Both the position numbers and the translations under genes were made by a program. A stretch of 64,000 nt of DNA from Bryobacterales bacterium (GTDB lineage Bacteria > Acidobacteriota > Terriglobia > Bryobacterales > UBA6623), in the NCBI GenBank assembly GCA_028819215.1, contig JAPPMG010000096.1, positions 439,328 to 503,327 of the forward strand. Direction: 5' to 3'. The notes beneath the pieces were generated by a model. The model ran no database searches. It saw nothing but the letters and a program-made list of their open reading frames with translations, and was not told the DNA's origin. Positions 56,423-64,000 of this stretch are shown piece after piece (within the stretch, counting starts at the first letter, position 1; each line of letters starts with the position of its first letter).

Positions 56423-56786
56423 CCGACATCTCGAGGAAGAGCTCCGTCGCGTGATGGCGCGGTCGCAAGCGCCGTCCGGGCTTGGCCTTCGCGTCATGGC
56501 GCGGATTCGCGACGAGGCCCGCCGGCCAGCGGCGGATCCGCTGCAGGCGCCCTCTTCCGGCAAGATCTGGTTCCGCAGCGGGTGGGCGCTGGCGGCATGC
56601 GCGTGTCTCGCGTTGCTAGTGACTATCTTCGCTTGGCCTAGAGAACAAGAGGGCTTGCAAGCCCAGGCAGAGGAGATGGCAAAGGTCGAACGAGAACTCG
56701 TAGAGGTCTTGCAACTGGCGGGCAGCCAGTGGAACCGGGCGCAAGAGCTGGCGTTTCCATTCGGACAGGACAAGGAACATGACTAA
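56403..56786 (+). CDS. Single-pass membrane protein, candidate anti-sigma factor
   Basis: This 127-residue protein has a charged cytoplasmic N-terminus (about 1-55), one membrane helix (WALAACACLALLVTIFAWP, about 61-80) and a short outer part rich in glutamate. The position directly after an ECF sigma gene and the topology fit an anti-sigma factor. The usual zinc-binding HxxxCxxC of the ZAS type is absent, so the call rests on context. It overlaps the next gene by 8 bases. Confidence 0.65.
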   Translation: MSLWDDSRHLEEELRRVMARSQAPSGLGLRVMARIRDEARRPAADPLQAPSSGKIWFRSGWALAACACLALLVTIFAWPREQEGLQAQAEEMAKVERELVEVLQLAGSQWNRAQELAFPFGQDKEHD

Positions 56787-57369
56787 GACTTACTCACTCC
56801 AAGTCGTCGGCATCGTTGCCGCGCTGCTGGTGCTCGCTGCCCCAGCGTCCCTGCGGGCGCAAAGCCAGTCCGATGAAGCCGCCTTGGACTTCTCCAACTT
56901 GGAGGAGAAGGCTGACGAAGTCGTCAAGGTGAATCTTTGGGGCCGCCCGCTCGAGCAGGCCAAGAAGCTGCTCGGATTGCGCAAGAACGTCACCGCATCC
57001 GTGCGCAGCTTCATGAGCGGCCTGACTGCCGTGTACCGGCGAACGTACCGCTTTCGCAAGGGCCGCGCCAGCGCGGACGATGTCAGGCCCGTGCACCAGC
57101 AACTAGCCGAGGACGGCTGGGTGCCCTTGATCGAGGCCGCTGACCGCGACAAGCCACAATCGCTGTCCGTCTACTCGTACTACCGCAACGAACAAGTCGC
57201 GGGCATGACCGTGGTCTCAACGGATTCCGACGAAGTGACGGTCCTGAAAATCATCGGACCGGTAGACTTTGAGGCCCTCTCGGAAATCGGCAGCGGCCTT
57301 GGCCTGCCCGTGATGAACGTGGCTACGTCTGAAATCCGAAAGCTGTCGAGCCAGACTACGGGCAGGTGA
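56779..57369 (+). CDS. Exported DUF4252-like protein of the sigma operon
   Basis: This 196-residue protein has a signal peptide ending near LRAQS (residue 30). The body, about 35-190, has DFSNLEEKADEVVKVNLWG near the start, and then SVYSYYRNEQVAGMTVVSTDSDEVTVLKIIGPVDFEALSEIG, the pattern of DUF4252. Proteins with this domain often sit beside ECF sigma and anti-sigma genes. A function in envelope sensing is possible but not shown. The M16 protease gene converges 3 bases after its stop. Confidence 0.7.
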   Translation: MTKTYSLQVVGIVAALLVLAAPASLRAQSQSDEAALDFSNLEEKADEVVKVNLWGRPLEQAKKLLGLRKNVTASVRSFMSGLTAVYRRTYRFRKGRASADDVRPVHQQLAEDGWVPLIEAADRDKPQSLSVYSYYRNEQVAGMTVVSTDSDEVTVLKIIGPVDFEALSEIGSGLGLPVMNVATSEIRKLSSQTTGR

Positions 57370-57372
57370 GTC

Positions 57373-60126
57373 TCAATCCAATATCGCCCCCTCGGGGCTG
57401 AGTCTGCGGATGTCGGCGAAACCCAGCTCCCGCACTCCGGCTTCGATCTCGGCCAGGTCCCCGACCACTATCCAGACAACGCGATCCGGTTGTACGATCT
57501 GCTCGGCCGCGGTCTCGACATCGTCCAAGCTCACCGCGCGCATGCGATCGGCATAGGTCTCGAAGTAGTCTTCGGGCAGGCCGTGCTTGAGGATCTTGAC
57601 TAGCGCTCCCAGCACTGCGCGCTTGGTCTCGTACTGTCCGGGCAGCCGCAGCGTCCGGTTTCTCTGCGCCTTTTCCAACTCCTCGGCTTCGGGAGGGCGC
57701 GGCCCCAAGATGTCTCGCAGTTCCCGGTCCATTTCGACCATCGATTCCTTGGTCTTGTCGGTCTGAACTGGAGCGTAGGCCATGAACAGCCTCGGTCCAA
57801 CCGCGTCGATCAGCGTGCTCCTGGCACCGTAGGCCCAGTGCTTGTCCTCGCGGAGGTTCATGTTGATCCGAGAGGTAAAGCTCCCGCCGAGAATCGAGTT
57901 CATCGCCTCAATGGAGATCTCGTCGGGATTGTTGGTCGGCGGCGCCGGCAGGCCCGCCAGAATCACCGACTGCAGCGCTCCAGGCTTGTCGACCAAGTAG
58001 ACCCTCCGCCCGTCGGCGGCCGCCACCTCCCCGATCTCCAACTTCGGGAGCTCTCCGTCACCCTTCCAGCCGCCGAAGCGCTCCTCCAGCATTGGCTGTA
58101 GCCTCGCCAGCGGCACATCGCCGACGACGACGAGAGTGGCGTTGCGGGGGCGGTACCACGTGCGGTGAAACGACACCACATCGGCGCGGGTCAAGGAGGT
58201 GACGGACTCGACAGTGCCGCTGCCGGTCATTGGAGCCGCATAGGCGTGATCGTCTCCGAAAATCAAGCCGGGCAAGAGACGCAGGCCGACTGTGAACGGC
58301 TGCGCGAGTTCCTGCTGGATGCCCGCCACGCGCAGGCGCTTGAGTCGATCAAGCTCTTGCTGCGGAAATGACGGGCGCAGCACAACCTCGGCAAACAGAT
58401 CGAGCGATTCCTCCAGGCGCTCCGACAAAGCGGAGAGGGAAACGCTCGCCGTGTCCAACGACGCGGACGAGGAAATCCTCGCACCAATGCGGGTTGCTTC
58501 ATCGCTGATTTCCAGCGACGACATACCCTCCGTGCCCTCGTCCAGCATCTCCGCGGTCATCCTGGCGAGGCCCAGCTTGCCGAGCCGGTCCGCCGCAAAG
58601 CCGGCATCGAAGACGAGCGCCATCTCGACGGTGGGGATAGAGCGCACGTCGGCGTGCACTACCTTCAATCCGTTCGACAGCTCGGTCTCATCTTTGGCGG
58701 GAAACGTGAATTCCGGAAAGCCGGAGGCCGACGGCAGCTTGGAACGATCTACCTTGCTCTCCGAAACTCGGCGTTCGGGGGCCGGGTGAATCTCGAGCAC
58801 GTAGACACCGTCGGACAGGTATTCCGCAGCGGTGGCACGAATGTCCTCGGCGGTGGCATCTTCGGCCCAGGCCAGCATCTTCTTGTAGTGGGCGGGATCG
58901 CCCATGTACACCTCGTTCCGTGCGAGGATGTCGGACTTGCCGCCGAATCCGCCGATCCGCTCGGCACCACGAATGAAGCGCGCCTTGTGGTCCATCTTGG
59001 CCCGTGTCAACTCGTCGTCGGTAGGCCCCGACTGCAGGAATTCCCGGAGTTCCTCGTCTAGGGTGGCCTCGACCTCCCCAAGGTTTCCGTCACGATGAGC
59101 GGTGGCTTGGAGGACCACTTGCCCGGCGATTTCTTGGGCTTGGATATAGGCGGTGGCGCTAGTGGCGATCTGGTCCTCGTAGACCAAGCGCTTGTAGAGC
59201 CGCGAGCTCTTGCCAGCGGCGAGCACATCCGTGGCCAAATCGAGCAGCACGGCCTCGCGCGTGCCCCACTCCGGCACGTTCCAGACCTTCATGACGCGTG
59301 CCTGCGGCACGCGGTCTTCGGCCCTCTGTCTGTGCTCGCCGGTGCGGCGGGCGATCCACGACTGCTGCCGCGCGACGGGCGGCCCGCTCGGGATGCTTCC
59401 GAAGTACCGCTCCACCAGTCCGCGCGCCTCTTCCGGCGCGATGTCGCCGGCAATCGAGACCACTGCATTGGCCGCGCCGTAGTAGGTGCGGAACCACTCG
59501 TGGACATCCTCCAACGAAGCGGCATCGAGGTCTTCCATCTCTCCGATCACGGTCCACGAGTACGGATGCCCCTGCGGGAACGTGTTCTTGGTGATCAGTT
59601 CGTAGGAGAGGGCGTAGGGCTGATTCTCGCCTTGGCGCTTCTCGTTCTGGACCACGCCGCGCTGTTCGTCCAGCTTGGCTTGGTCCACCGCGCCGAGCAT
59701 GTGCCCCATGCGGTCGGACTCCATCCACAGGGCCACTTCAAGCGCCGGCCGCGGCACGTCTTGGAAGTAGTTGGTGCGGTCTTCGTTGGTCGTGCCGTTG
59801 AGATTGGTCGCGCCGACGCGCTCCATGGCTTGGAAGTAGTCGTCGTTGAAGTTCTCCGAACCGTTAAACATCAAGTGCTCGAACAGGTGGGCGAAGCCCG
59901 TCTTGCCGGGCTTCTCGTTCTTCGACCCCACGTGGTACCAGACGTTGACCGAGACGATTGGCGCCTTGCGGTCCTCATGGACCAGCAGCGTCAGTCCGTT
60001 GTCCAAGACATACTTCGTATACGGGATGTCGACGCTGGCCATTAGCGGCATGGCCAGCGCGCCGGCCAAGCAGGCGAGCCCCAAGACTTGGAGCATGGGG
60101 AGCTTGCATTGAAGTGCGAATTCCAT
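57373..60126 (-). CDS. Exported M16 zinc protease (pitrilysin family)
   Basis: This 917-residue protein has a leader with hydrophobic core (LQVLGLACLAGALAMPLMA) and two M16 halves. The first carries the inverted zinc motif HLFEH (H80, E83, H84) and the downstream glutamate in LDEQRGVVQNEKRQ. The second half (from about residue 480) lacks an HxxEH, as usual for the non-catalytic partner half. It probably cleaves peptides in the periplasm or at the surface. The ATG at 60126 leads the conserved leader. Neighbours are unrelated; guaB lies 243 bases upstream on the same strand. Confidence 0.93.
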   Translation of the reverse strand: MEFALQCKLPMLQVLGLACLAGALAMPLMASVDIPYTKYVLDNGLTLLVHEDRKAPIVSVNVWYHVGSKNEKPGKTGFAHLFEHLMFNGSENFNDDYFQAMERVGATNLNGTTNEDRTNYFQDVPRPALEVALWMESDRMGHMLGAVDQAKLDEQRGVVQNEKRQGENQPYALSYELITKNTFPQGHPYSWTVIGEMEDLDAASLEDVHEWFRTYYGAANAVVSIAGDIAPEEARGLVERYFGSIPSGPPVARQQSWIARRTGEHRQRAEDRVPQARVMKVWNVPEWGTREAVLLDLATDVLAAGKSSRLYKRLVYEDQIATSATAYIQAQEIAGQVVLQATAHRDGNLGEVEATLDEELREFLQSGPTDDELTRAKMDHKARFIRGAERIGGFGGKSDILARNEVYMGDPAHYKKMLAWAEDATAEDIRATAAEYLSDGVYVLEIHPAPERRVSESKVDRSKLPSASGFPEFTFPAKDETELSNGLKVVHADVRSIPTVEMALVFDAGFAADRLGKLGLARMTAEMLDEGTEGMSSLEISDEATRIGARISSSASLDTASVSLSALSERLEESLDLFAEVVLRPSFPQQELDRLKRLRVAGIQQELAQPFTVGLRLLPGLIFGDDHAYAAPMTGSGTVESVTSLTRADVVSFHRTWYRPRNATLVVVGDVPLARLQPMLEERFGGWKGDGELPKLEIGEVAAADGRRVYLVDKPGALQSVILAGLPAPPTNNPDEISIEAMNSILGGSFTSRINMNLREDKHWAYGARSTLIDAVGPRLFMAYAPVQTDKTKESMVEMDRELRDILGPRPPEAEELEKAQRNRTLRLPGQYETKRAVLGALVKILKHGLPEDYFETYADRMRAVSLDDVETAAEQIVQPDRVVWIVVGDLAEIEAGVRELGFADIRRLSPEGAILD

Positions 60127-60369
60127 TGCGATACCTCGGATTGCCTTTAGTTCAAGATAGCGCCCGGCGACGCTTCCGCGCAGTGCCAGCCCGAACCCAG
60201 GCTCGGTGGCGGGTGGGCGCGGAGGCCCGGTACTCCCTCTGCGCCCGCCGAGAGGCGTGAAGGACAGCGTCGCGCTTCGTGCGCCGATGCGTATCGACGC
60301 GCTATTTTTCGGCCGCCGCCGTCAAGATCTGGCGGGCCCTGGATGGCAGGACGGATGCAAGTGCCAGCA

Positions 60370-61827
60370 TCAAGTCTCGACTTGATAGTTGGGGGCCTCG
60401 GTCGTGATCAGCACATCGTGCACGTGCGCCTCGCGGAGCCCGGCCGGCGAAATGCGCACGAACCGCGTTTCGCTGCGCATGGCCTCGATCGTTGGGCATC
60501 CGCAGTAGCCCATGCCCGCCCGCAGGCCGCCGACGAGCTGATGGACGAGATCTCCCAGCATCCCTTTGTGCGGAACCCGGCCCTCCACGCCCTCCGGGAC
60601 CAACTTGCCATCCCTGGAGGCTTGATCGTACCGGTCGCTGCCCTGATTCATCGCGCCCATCGACCCCATGCCCCGGTAGGTCTTGTACGTGCGGCCTTGG
60701 TACAACACGGTTTGACCGGGGCTCTCCTCCGTGCCCGCAAAGAGGCTGCCGAGCATTACGCTGTGCGCGCCTGCGGCAATGGCCTTCGAAATATCGCCGG
60801 AGTACTTGATCCCTCCGTCAGAGATGATCGGGACAGCGCTTGCGCTCGCAGCGGCGACGCACTCCGCCACGGCCGTGATCTGCGGCACGCCCGCTCCTGA
60901 CACGATGCGCGTGGTGCAAATGGAGCCGGGTCCGATGCCGACCTTGACGCCATCGACGTCCAACTTGATCAGGTCGCGAGTCGCTTCGCCTGTGGCGACG
61001 TTGCCCGCGACCAGCTGGACGTCTGGCAGGGTCCGGCGCAGGTTCTTCACGGCATCAGCGACGCTCTTGGTATGTCCGTGAGCCGTGTCGACGACGATCA
61101 CGTCGACCTTCTTGGCGAAGAGCTGCTGTGCGCGCTCCAGATAGTCTCCCTTTGCGCCCACCGCCGCCCCGACGCGCAGACGCCCTTGGTCGTCTTTCGT
61201 CGCATGGGGGAATTTCCTCTTCTTTTGGATGTCCTTGACAGTGATTAGCCCCTTGAGGACGCCGTCTTCATCGACTACGAGCAGTTTTTCGATCCGATGC
61301 TTGTGCAGCAGACGCTCCGCGTCGTCCAGTGTCGTGCCGACCGGGACCGTGACGAGTTCGTCCTTGGTCATCACTTCCCTCACCGGCAAGTCGAGGCGCT
61401 TCTCGAAGCGCAGATCTCGGTTGGTGAGTATGCCGACCAGCTTCGAGTCGTGCGTCACCGGCACTCCCGAAATCCGATAGCTCGACATCAGTGCTAGGGC
61501 GTCACGGATCCGGTCGTCGGGAGAGATCGTGATCGGATCGACGATCATGCCGGATTCGCTGCGCTTGACGCGGTCGACTTCCTCGGCCTGCCGCTCGATG
61601 GACATATTGCGGTGGATAATGCCGATCCCGCCTTGGCGGGCCAGCGCAATCGCCAGCCTGGACTCAGTCACCGTATCCATCGCGGCGCTGAGGATCGGGA
61701 TATTGATCGAAATGCCGCGCGTGACGCGCGTGACTGTTGATACCTCCGACGGCAGAATCTCGCTGTAGGCAGGGAGCAGGAGTACGTCGTCGAAGGTAAG
61801 GGCTAGCGGCGGCGATTCCAAGACCAT
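60370..61827 (-). CDS. guaB: Inosine-5'-monophosphate dehydrogenase
   Basis: This 485-residue enzyme oxidises IMP to XMP with NAD, the step before GMP synthase. From the ATG at 61827 it begins [22 protein letters not shown], the standard start. A CBS pair lies at about residues 95-210. The catalytic cysteine is in [15 protein letters not shown] near residue 304. The flap and the [10 protein letters not shown] segment follow. A longer frame to 62046 would run into the copper ATPase region and is not conserved. CBS domains allow adenine-nucleotide control, as known for the family. Confidence 0.97.
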   Translation of the reverse strand: MVLESPPLALTFDDVLLLPAYSEILPSEVSTVTRVTRGISINIPILSAAMDTVTESRLAIALARQGGIGIIHRNMSIERQAEEVDRVKRSESGMIVDPITISPDDRIRDALALMSSYRISGVPVTHDSKLVGILTNRDLRFEKRLDLPVREVMTKDELVTVPVGTTLDDAERLLHKHRIEKLLVVDEDGVLKGLITVKDIQKKRKFPHATKDDQGRLRVGAAVGAKGDYLERAQQLFAKKVDVIVVDTAHGHTKSVADAVKNLRRTLPDVQLVAGNVATGEATRDLIKLDVDGVKVGIGPGSICTTRIVSGAGVPQITAVAECVAAASASAVPIISDGGIKYSGDISKAIAAGAHSVMLGSLFAGTEESPGQTVLYQGRTYKTYRGMGSMGAMNQGSDRYDQASRDGKLVPEGVEGRVPHKGMLGDLVHQLVGGLRAGMGYCGCPTIEAMRSETRFVRISPAGLREAHVHDVLITTEAPNYQVET

Positions 61828-61931
61828 GCAACATTCTAGCTTGCACGGGCCCAGCTGCCGCAGGGCGCGACCGCACGCCGATGCGCGGCGATGGGAGAGA
61901 CTGGCACCGCCCGGCAAGGGGTTGCCGCCTG

Positions 61932-64000
61932 TCAGCGGGCTGTTGAGAGCGCTCTGCCAAGGCGAAGACTGTTTGCTAGCACAGACAGGCTTGAAAGGGC
62001 CATAGCTGCCGAAGCGAGTACCGGGGACAGCAGCAGTCCTGTCCACGGGTACAGAGCGCCGGCTGCGATAGGGACGCCCAGCAGGTTGTAGCCGAATGCC
62101 CAGACGTAATTTTGAGCGATTGCGCGCTGCGTGCGCCTGGCTACGTCAATCGCTCGGTCCACGTCTGCAGGGCTGTTGCGGACGAGGATAACGTCTGCCG
62201 ATTCCACCGCGATGTCACTACCGGCGCCAATCGCGATGCCTAGGTCGGCCTGGGCGAGGGCGGGGGCGTCGTTGATGCCGTCTCCCACCATTGCGACTCT
62301 CTCTCCGTCGGATTGAAGACGCTCGATAGCAGCTGCCTTGTCGACTGGCAGCACGGGTGCCAGCACGCGGTCAATGCCCGCCAGAGTCGCCGTGGCCCGG
62401 GCAACTCTGGCACTGTCGCCGCTGATCATCAGCGTCTTGATCCCACGCCTCCGCAGTGCGGACGTTGCGTCCACGGCATCGTGGTGCAGCGTGTCGCGCA
62501 CCGCGAACGCGCCTGCTAAGGCCCGGCCCCGAGCCACCAGCACGGTAGTCTTGCCCTCCTCGGAGCTTCGATCCAGCCTGGTCTGGGCCTCCGCAGTGGC
62601 GATTCCCCTGCCTGCCAGCAGCTCCGGCTTGCCAATGAGCCACTCTTGGCCGGCAGACTCGGCACTGGCGCCCGCCCCGGGGAGGGTCTTGAAGTTGCTG
62701 ACGGCTTCTTCGGCGCTCGGATCGAGGGCCGCGATGGCCTGCGCGATGGGGTGCTCGCTGCGACGCTCGATCGCGCAGGTCACCCGCAGCAGGTCGTCTC
62801 TGGCGACGCGTCCGTAGGTCTCGATGTCTGTCACTTCGAAGTTTCCGAGCGTCAGGGTCCCGGTCTTGTCGAACACGACGGTGTCGAGATCTCGCGCGGC
62901 TTCCAGAGCCTCTCCATCACGAACCAAGATGCCGTGTTCCGCAGCCCTGCCGATGCCTACCGCCAGGGCTGCGGGAGTGGCTAGGCCGAGCGCGCACGGG
63001 CATGCGATGATCAGCACGCTCACAGCACTGTTCACGGCGAGGCGCAGACGACCATCGGGCGGTGCCAGCAGTAGCCACGCCAAGAACGTCAATGCGGCCA
63101 GCACTAGGATCGCTGGCACGAAGACAGCGGCGATCCGGTCGGCCAGGCGCGAGGCCGGTGACTTCGAGTTCTGCGCCCGGCGCACGAACGCAATCATCCT
63201 GGACAATGACGTCTCGCCTCCGACGCTCTGGGCCCGGACCACTAGGTATCCTTCCTTGGCCAGTGAGCCGCTGAGCACCTCGCTGCCAGGCAACTTGTCG
63301 GCGGGCAGGCTCTCTCCGGTAAGCGGCGATTCGTCTATAGCCCCTATGCCTTCGATGACCTTGCCATCAATCGGCACTCGTTCTCCTGCGCGTACCACTA
63401 CGGCATCGCCGATCACAAGTTGGGTCGCGGGAATCTCGGTTTCTTCTCCATCGCGCAAGACTCGAACCGTTTCCGGCCGCAGCTCCATCAGCTTGCGGAT
63501 GGCACCCGATGTCTTGCGTCGCGCTCGCGCTTCAAGCATCCGCCCCAGCAAGACCAACGTCAGAATCGCGGCGGCTGTCTCGAAATACACCGGAGCCGAG
63601 CCGCGTCGCTCGACCCATTCGGGCATGACGGTCGCCACCAGACTGTATGCGAAGGCAGAACCCGTTCCTACCGCGATGAGCGTGTTCATGTCGCTGCGAA
63701 GATGCCTGGCTGCGTTCCAAGCAGCCGAATAGAACGGTGAGCCGCCGTAGAGGACCACGGGCAGCGCCAGCGCAAGCTGTACCCAGCCTGAGTCGCCGCC
63801 GAGCCTTCCATGGGACATGGCGAGCGCCAGCAGCGGAATCGTGAAGATCGCCGAAACGACCAGTCTGCGCCGTAACCCGCTCGTAGACGGCTCGCCGCGG
63901 AGCCTGCCAGGACCGTCCCGGTCTACAGTTGCGCCGTATCCCGCGCTTTCGACGCTTCGCAGCAGGTCTGCGGTGATTGCGCGAGCCGGATCGAGAGTCA
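61932..64000 (-). CDS. copA: Copper-type P1B ATPase, partial (N-terminus beyond the window)
   Basis: The frame is open from the right edge to the stop at 61932, about 689 residues. It starts inside a metal-binding domain ([17 protein letters not shown]) and continues with membrane helices. Visible motifs are the actuator SPLTGES, the transport-site CPC in [13 protein letters not shown], the phosphorylation site DKTGTLT, the HP of [11 protein letters not shown] and [13 protein letters not shown] with this domain order is typical of copper or silver exporters; another metal is not excluded. The metal-binding CxxC of the N-terminal domain lies outside the window. Confidence 0.93.
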   Translation of the reverse strand, partial: TLDPARAITADLLRSVESAGYGATVDRDGPGRLRGEPSTSGLRRRLVVSAIFTIPLLALAMSHGRLGGDSGWVQLALALPVVLYGGSPFYSAAWNAARHLRSDMNTLIAVGTGSAFAYSLVATVMPEWVERRGSAPVYFETAAAILTLVLLGRMLEARARRKTSGAIRKLMELRPETVRVLRDGEETEIPATQLVIGDAVVVRAGERVPIDGKVIEGIGAIDESPLTGESLPADKLPGSEVLSGSLAKEGYLVVRAQSVGGETSLSRMIAFVRRAQNSKSPASRLADRIAAVFVPAILVLAALTFLAWLLLAPPDGRLRLAVNSAVSVLIIACPCALGLATPAALAVGIGRAAEHGILVRDGEALEAARDLDTVVFDKTGTLTLGNFEVTDIETYGRVARDDLLRVTCAIERRSEHPIAQAIAALDPSAEEAVSNFKTLPGAGASAESAGQEWLIGKPELLAGRGIATAEAQTRLDRSSEEGKTTVLVARGRALAGAFAVRDTLHHDAVDATSALRRRGIKTLMISGDSARVARATATLAGIDRVLAPVLPVDKAAAIERLQSDGERVAMVGDGINDAPALAQADLGIAIGAGSDIAVESADVILVRNSPADVDRAIDVARRTQRAIAQNYVWAFGYNLLGVPIAAGALYPWTGLLLSPVLASAAMALSSLSVLANSLRLGRALSTAR

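Overview
The window is a GC-rich bacterial chromosome segment. It most likely comes from a member of the Acidobacteriota or a close relative. The main pointers are a 1140-residue outer-membrane receptor with an N-terminal carboxypeptidase-regulatory-like domain, PQQ-type beta-propellers, formylglycine sulfatases, a PSCyt/DUF1549/DUF1553 protein paired with a DUF1501 protein, and an M16 protease. This placement rests on gene-family habits, not on a ribosomal marker. No rRNA, tRNA or CRISPR array was seen.

Bases 1-8180 are an accessory island of nested mobile DNA. The left edge cuts an IS1595-family transposase. Beside it lies a complete 3093-bp IS1595-family transposon (653-3745) with perfect 43-bp inverted repeats, an exact 8-bp target duplication and three passenger genes, one of them a DNA methyltransferase fused to an HNH domain. 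Next comes a two-gene operon, a DUF4143 ATPase followed by a NACHT-like NTPase. A 1414-bp IS4-family element (6265-7678) splits the ATPase and left a 10-bp duplication. A 46-bp AT-rich palindrome precedes the operon.

Bases 8472-29198 are mostly chromosomal. They hold recD2, an overlapping SDR-aroK-lolD-like operon, an AtuA-family protein, an adenylate-forming enzyme next to two secreted propellers, the large receptor, a B12-binding mutase subunit, and a tight DUF2520-panB-panC-sulfatase run followed by a Gfo/Idh/MocA oxidoreductase.

Bases 29434-35282 look like a single 5.85-kb mobile unit. Matching 32-bp ends face inward and are bracketed by an exact 8-bp direct repeat. Inside are the DUF1553 and DUF1501 genes, a broken propeller gene and two copies of a degenerate repeat, but no recognisable transposase. 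The right end lies 42 bp upstream of the homoserine dehydrogenase start.

Bases 35325-64000 return to core functions: homoserine dehydrogenase, a DhnA-type aldolase, a tandem alpha/beta hydrolase, a long-form GMP synthase, a sulfatase, groES-groEL, uvrC, an ABC ATPase, an astacin-type protease, a HupE/UreJ protein, a propeller lipoprotein, an ECF-sigma/membrane/DUF4252-like operon, an M16 protease, IMP dehydrogenase and a copper P-type ATPase cut by the right edge. Between groEL and uvrC (45.3-46.7 kb) sit two toxin-antitoxin loci, one decayed and one intact. guaA and guaB, the two GMP-pathway enzymes, are both present but about 20 kb apart.
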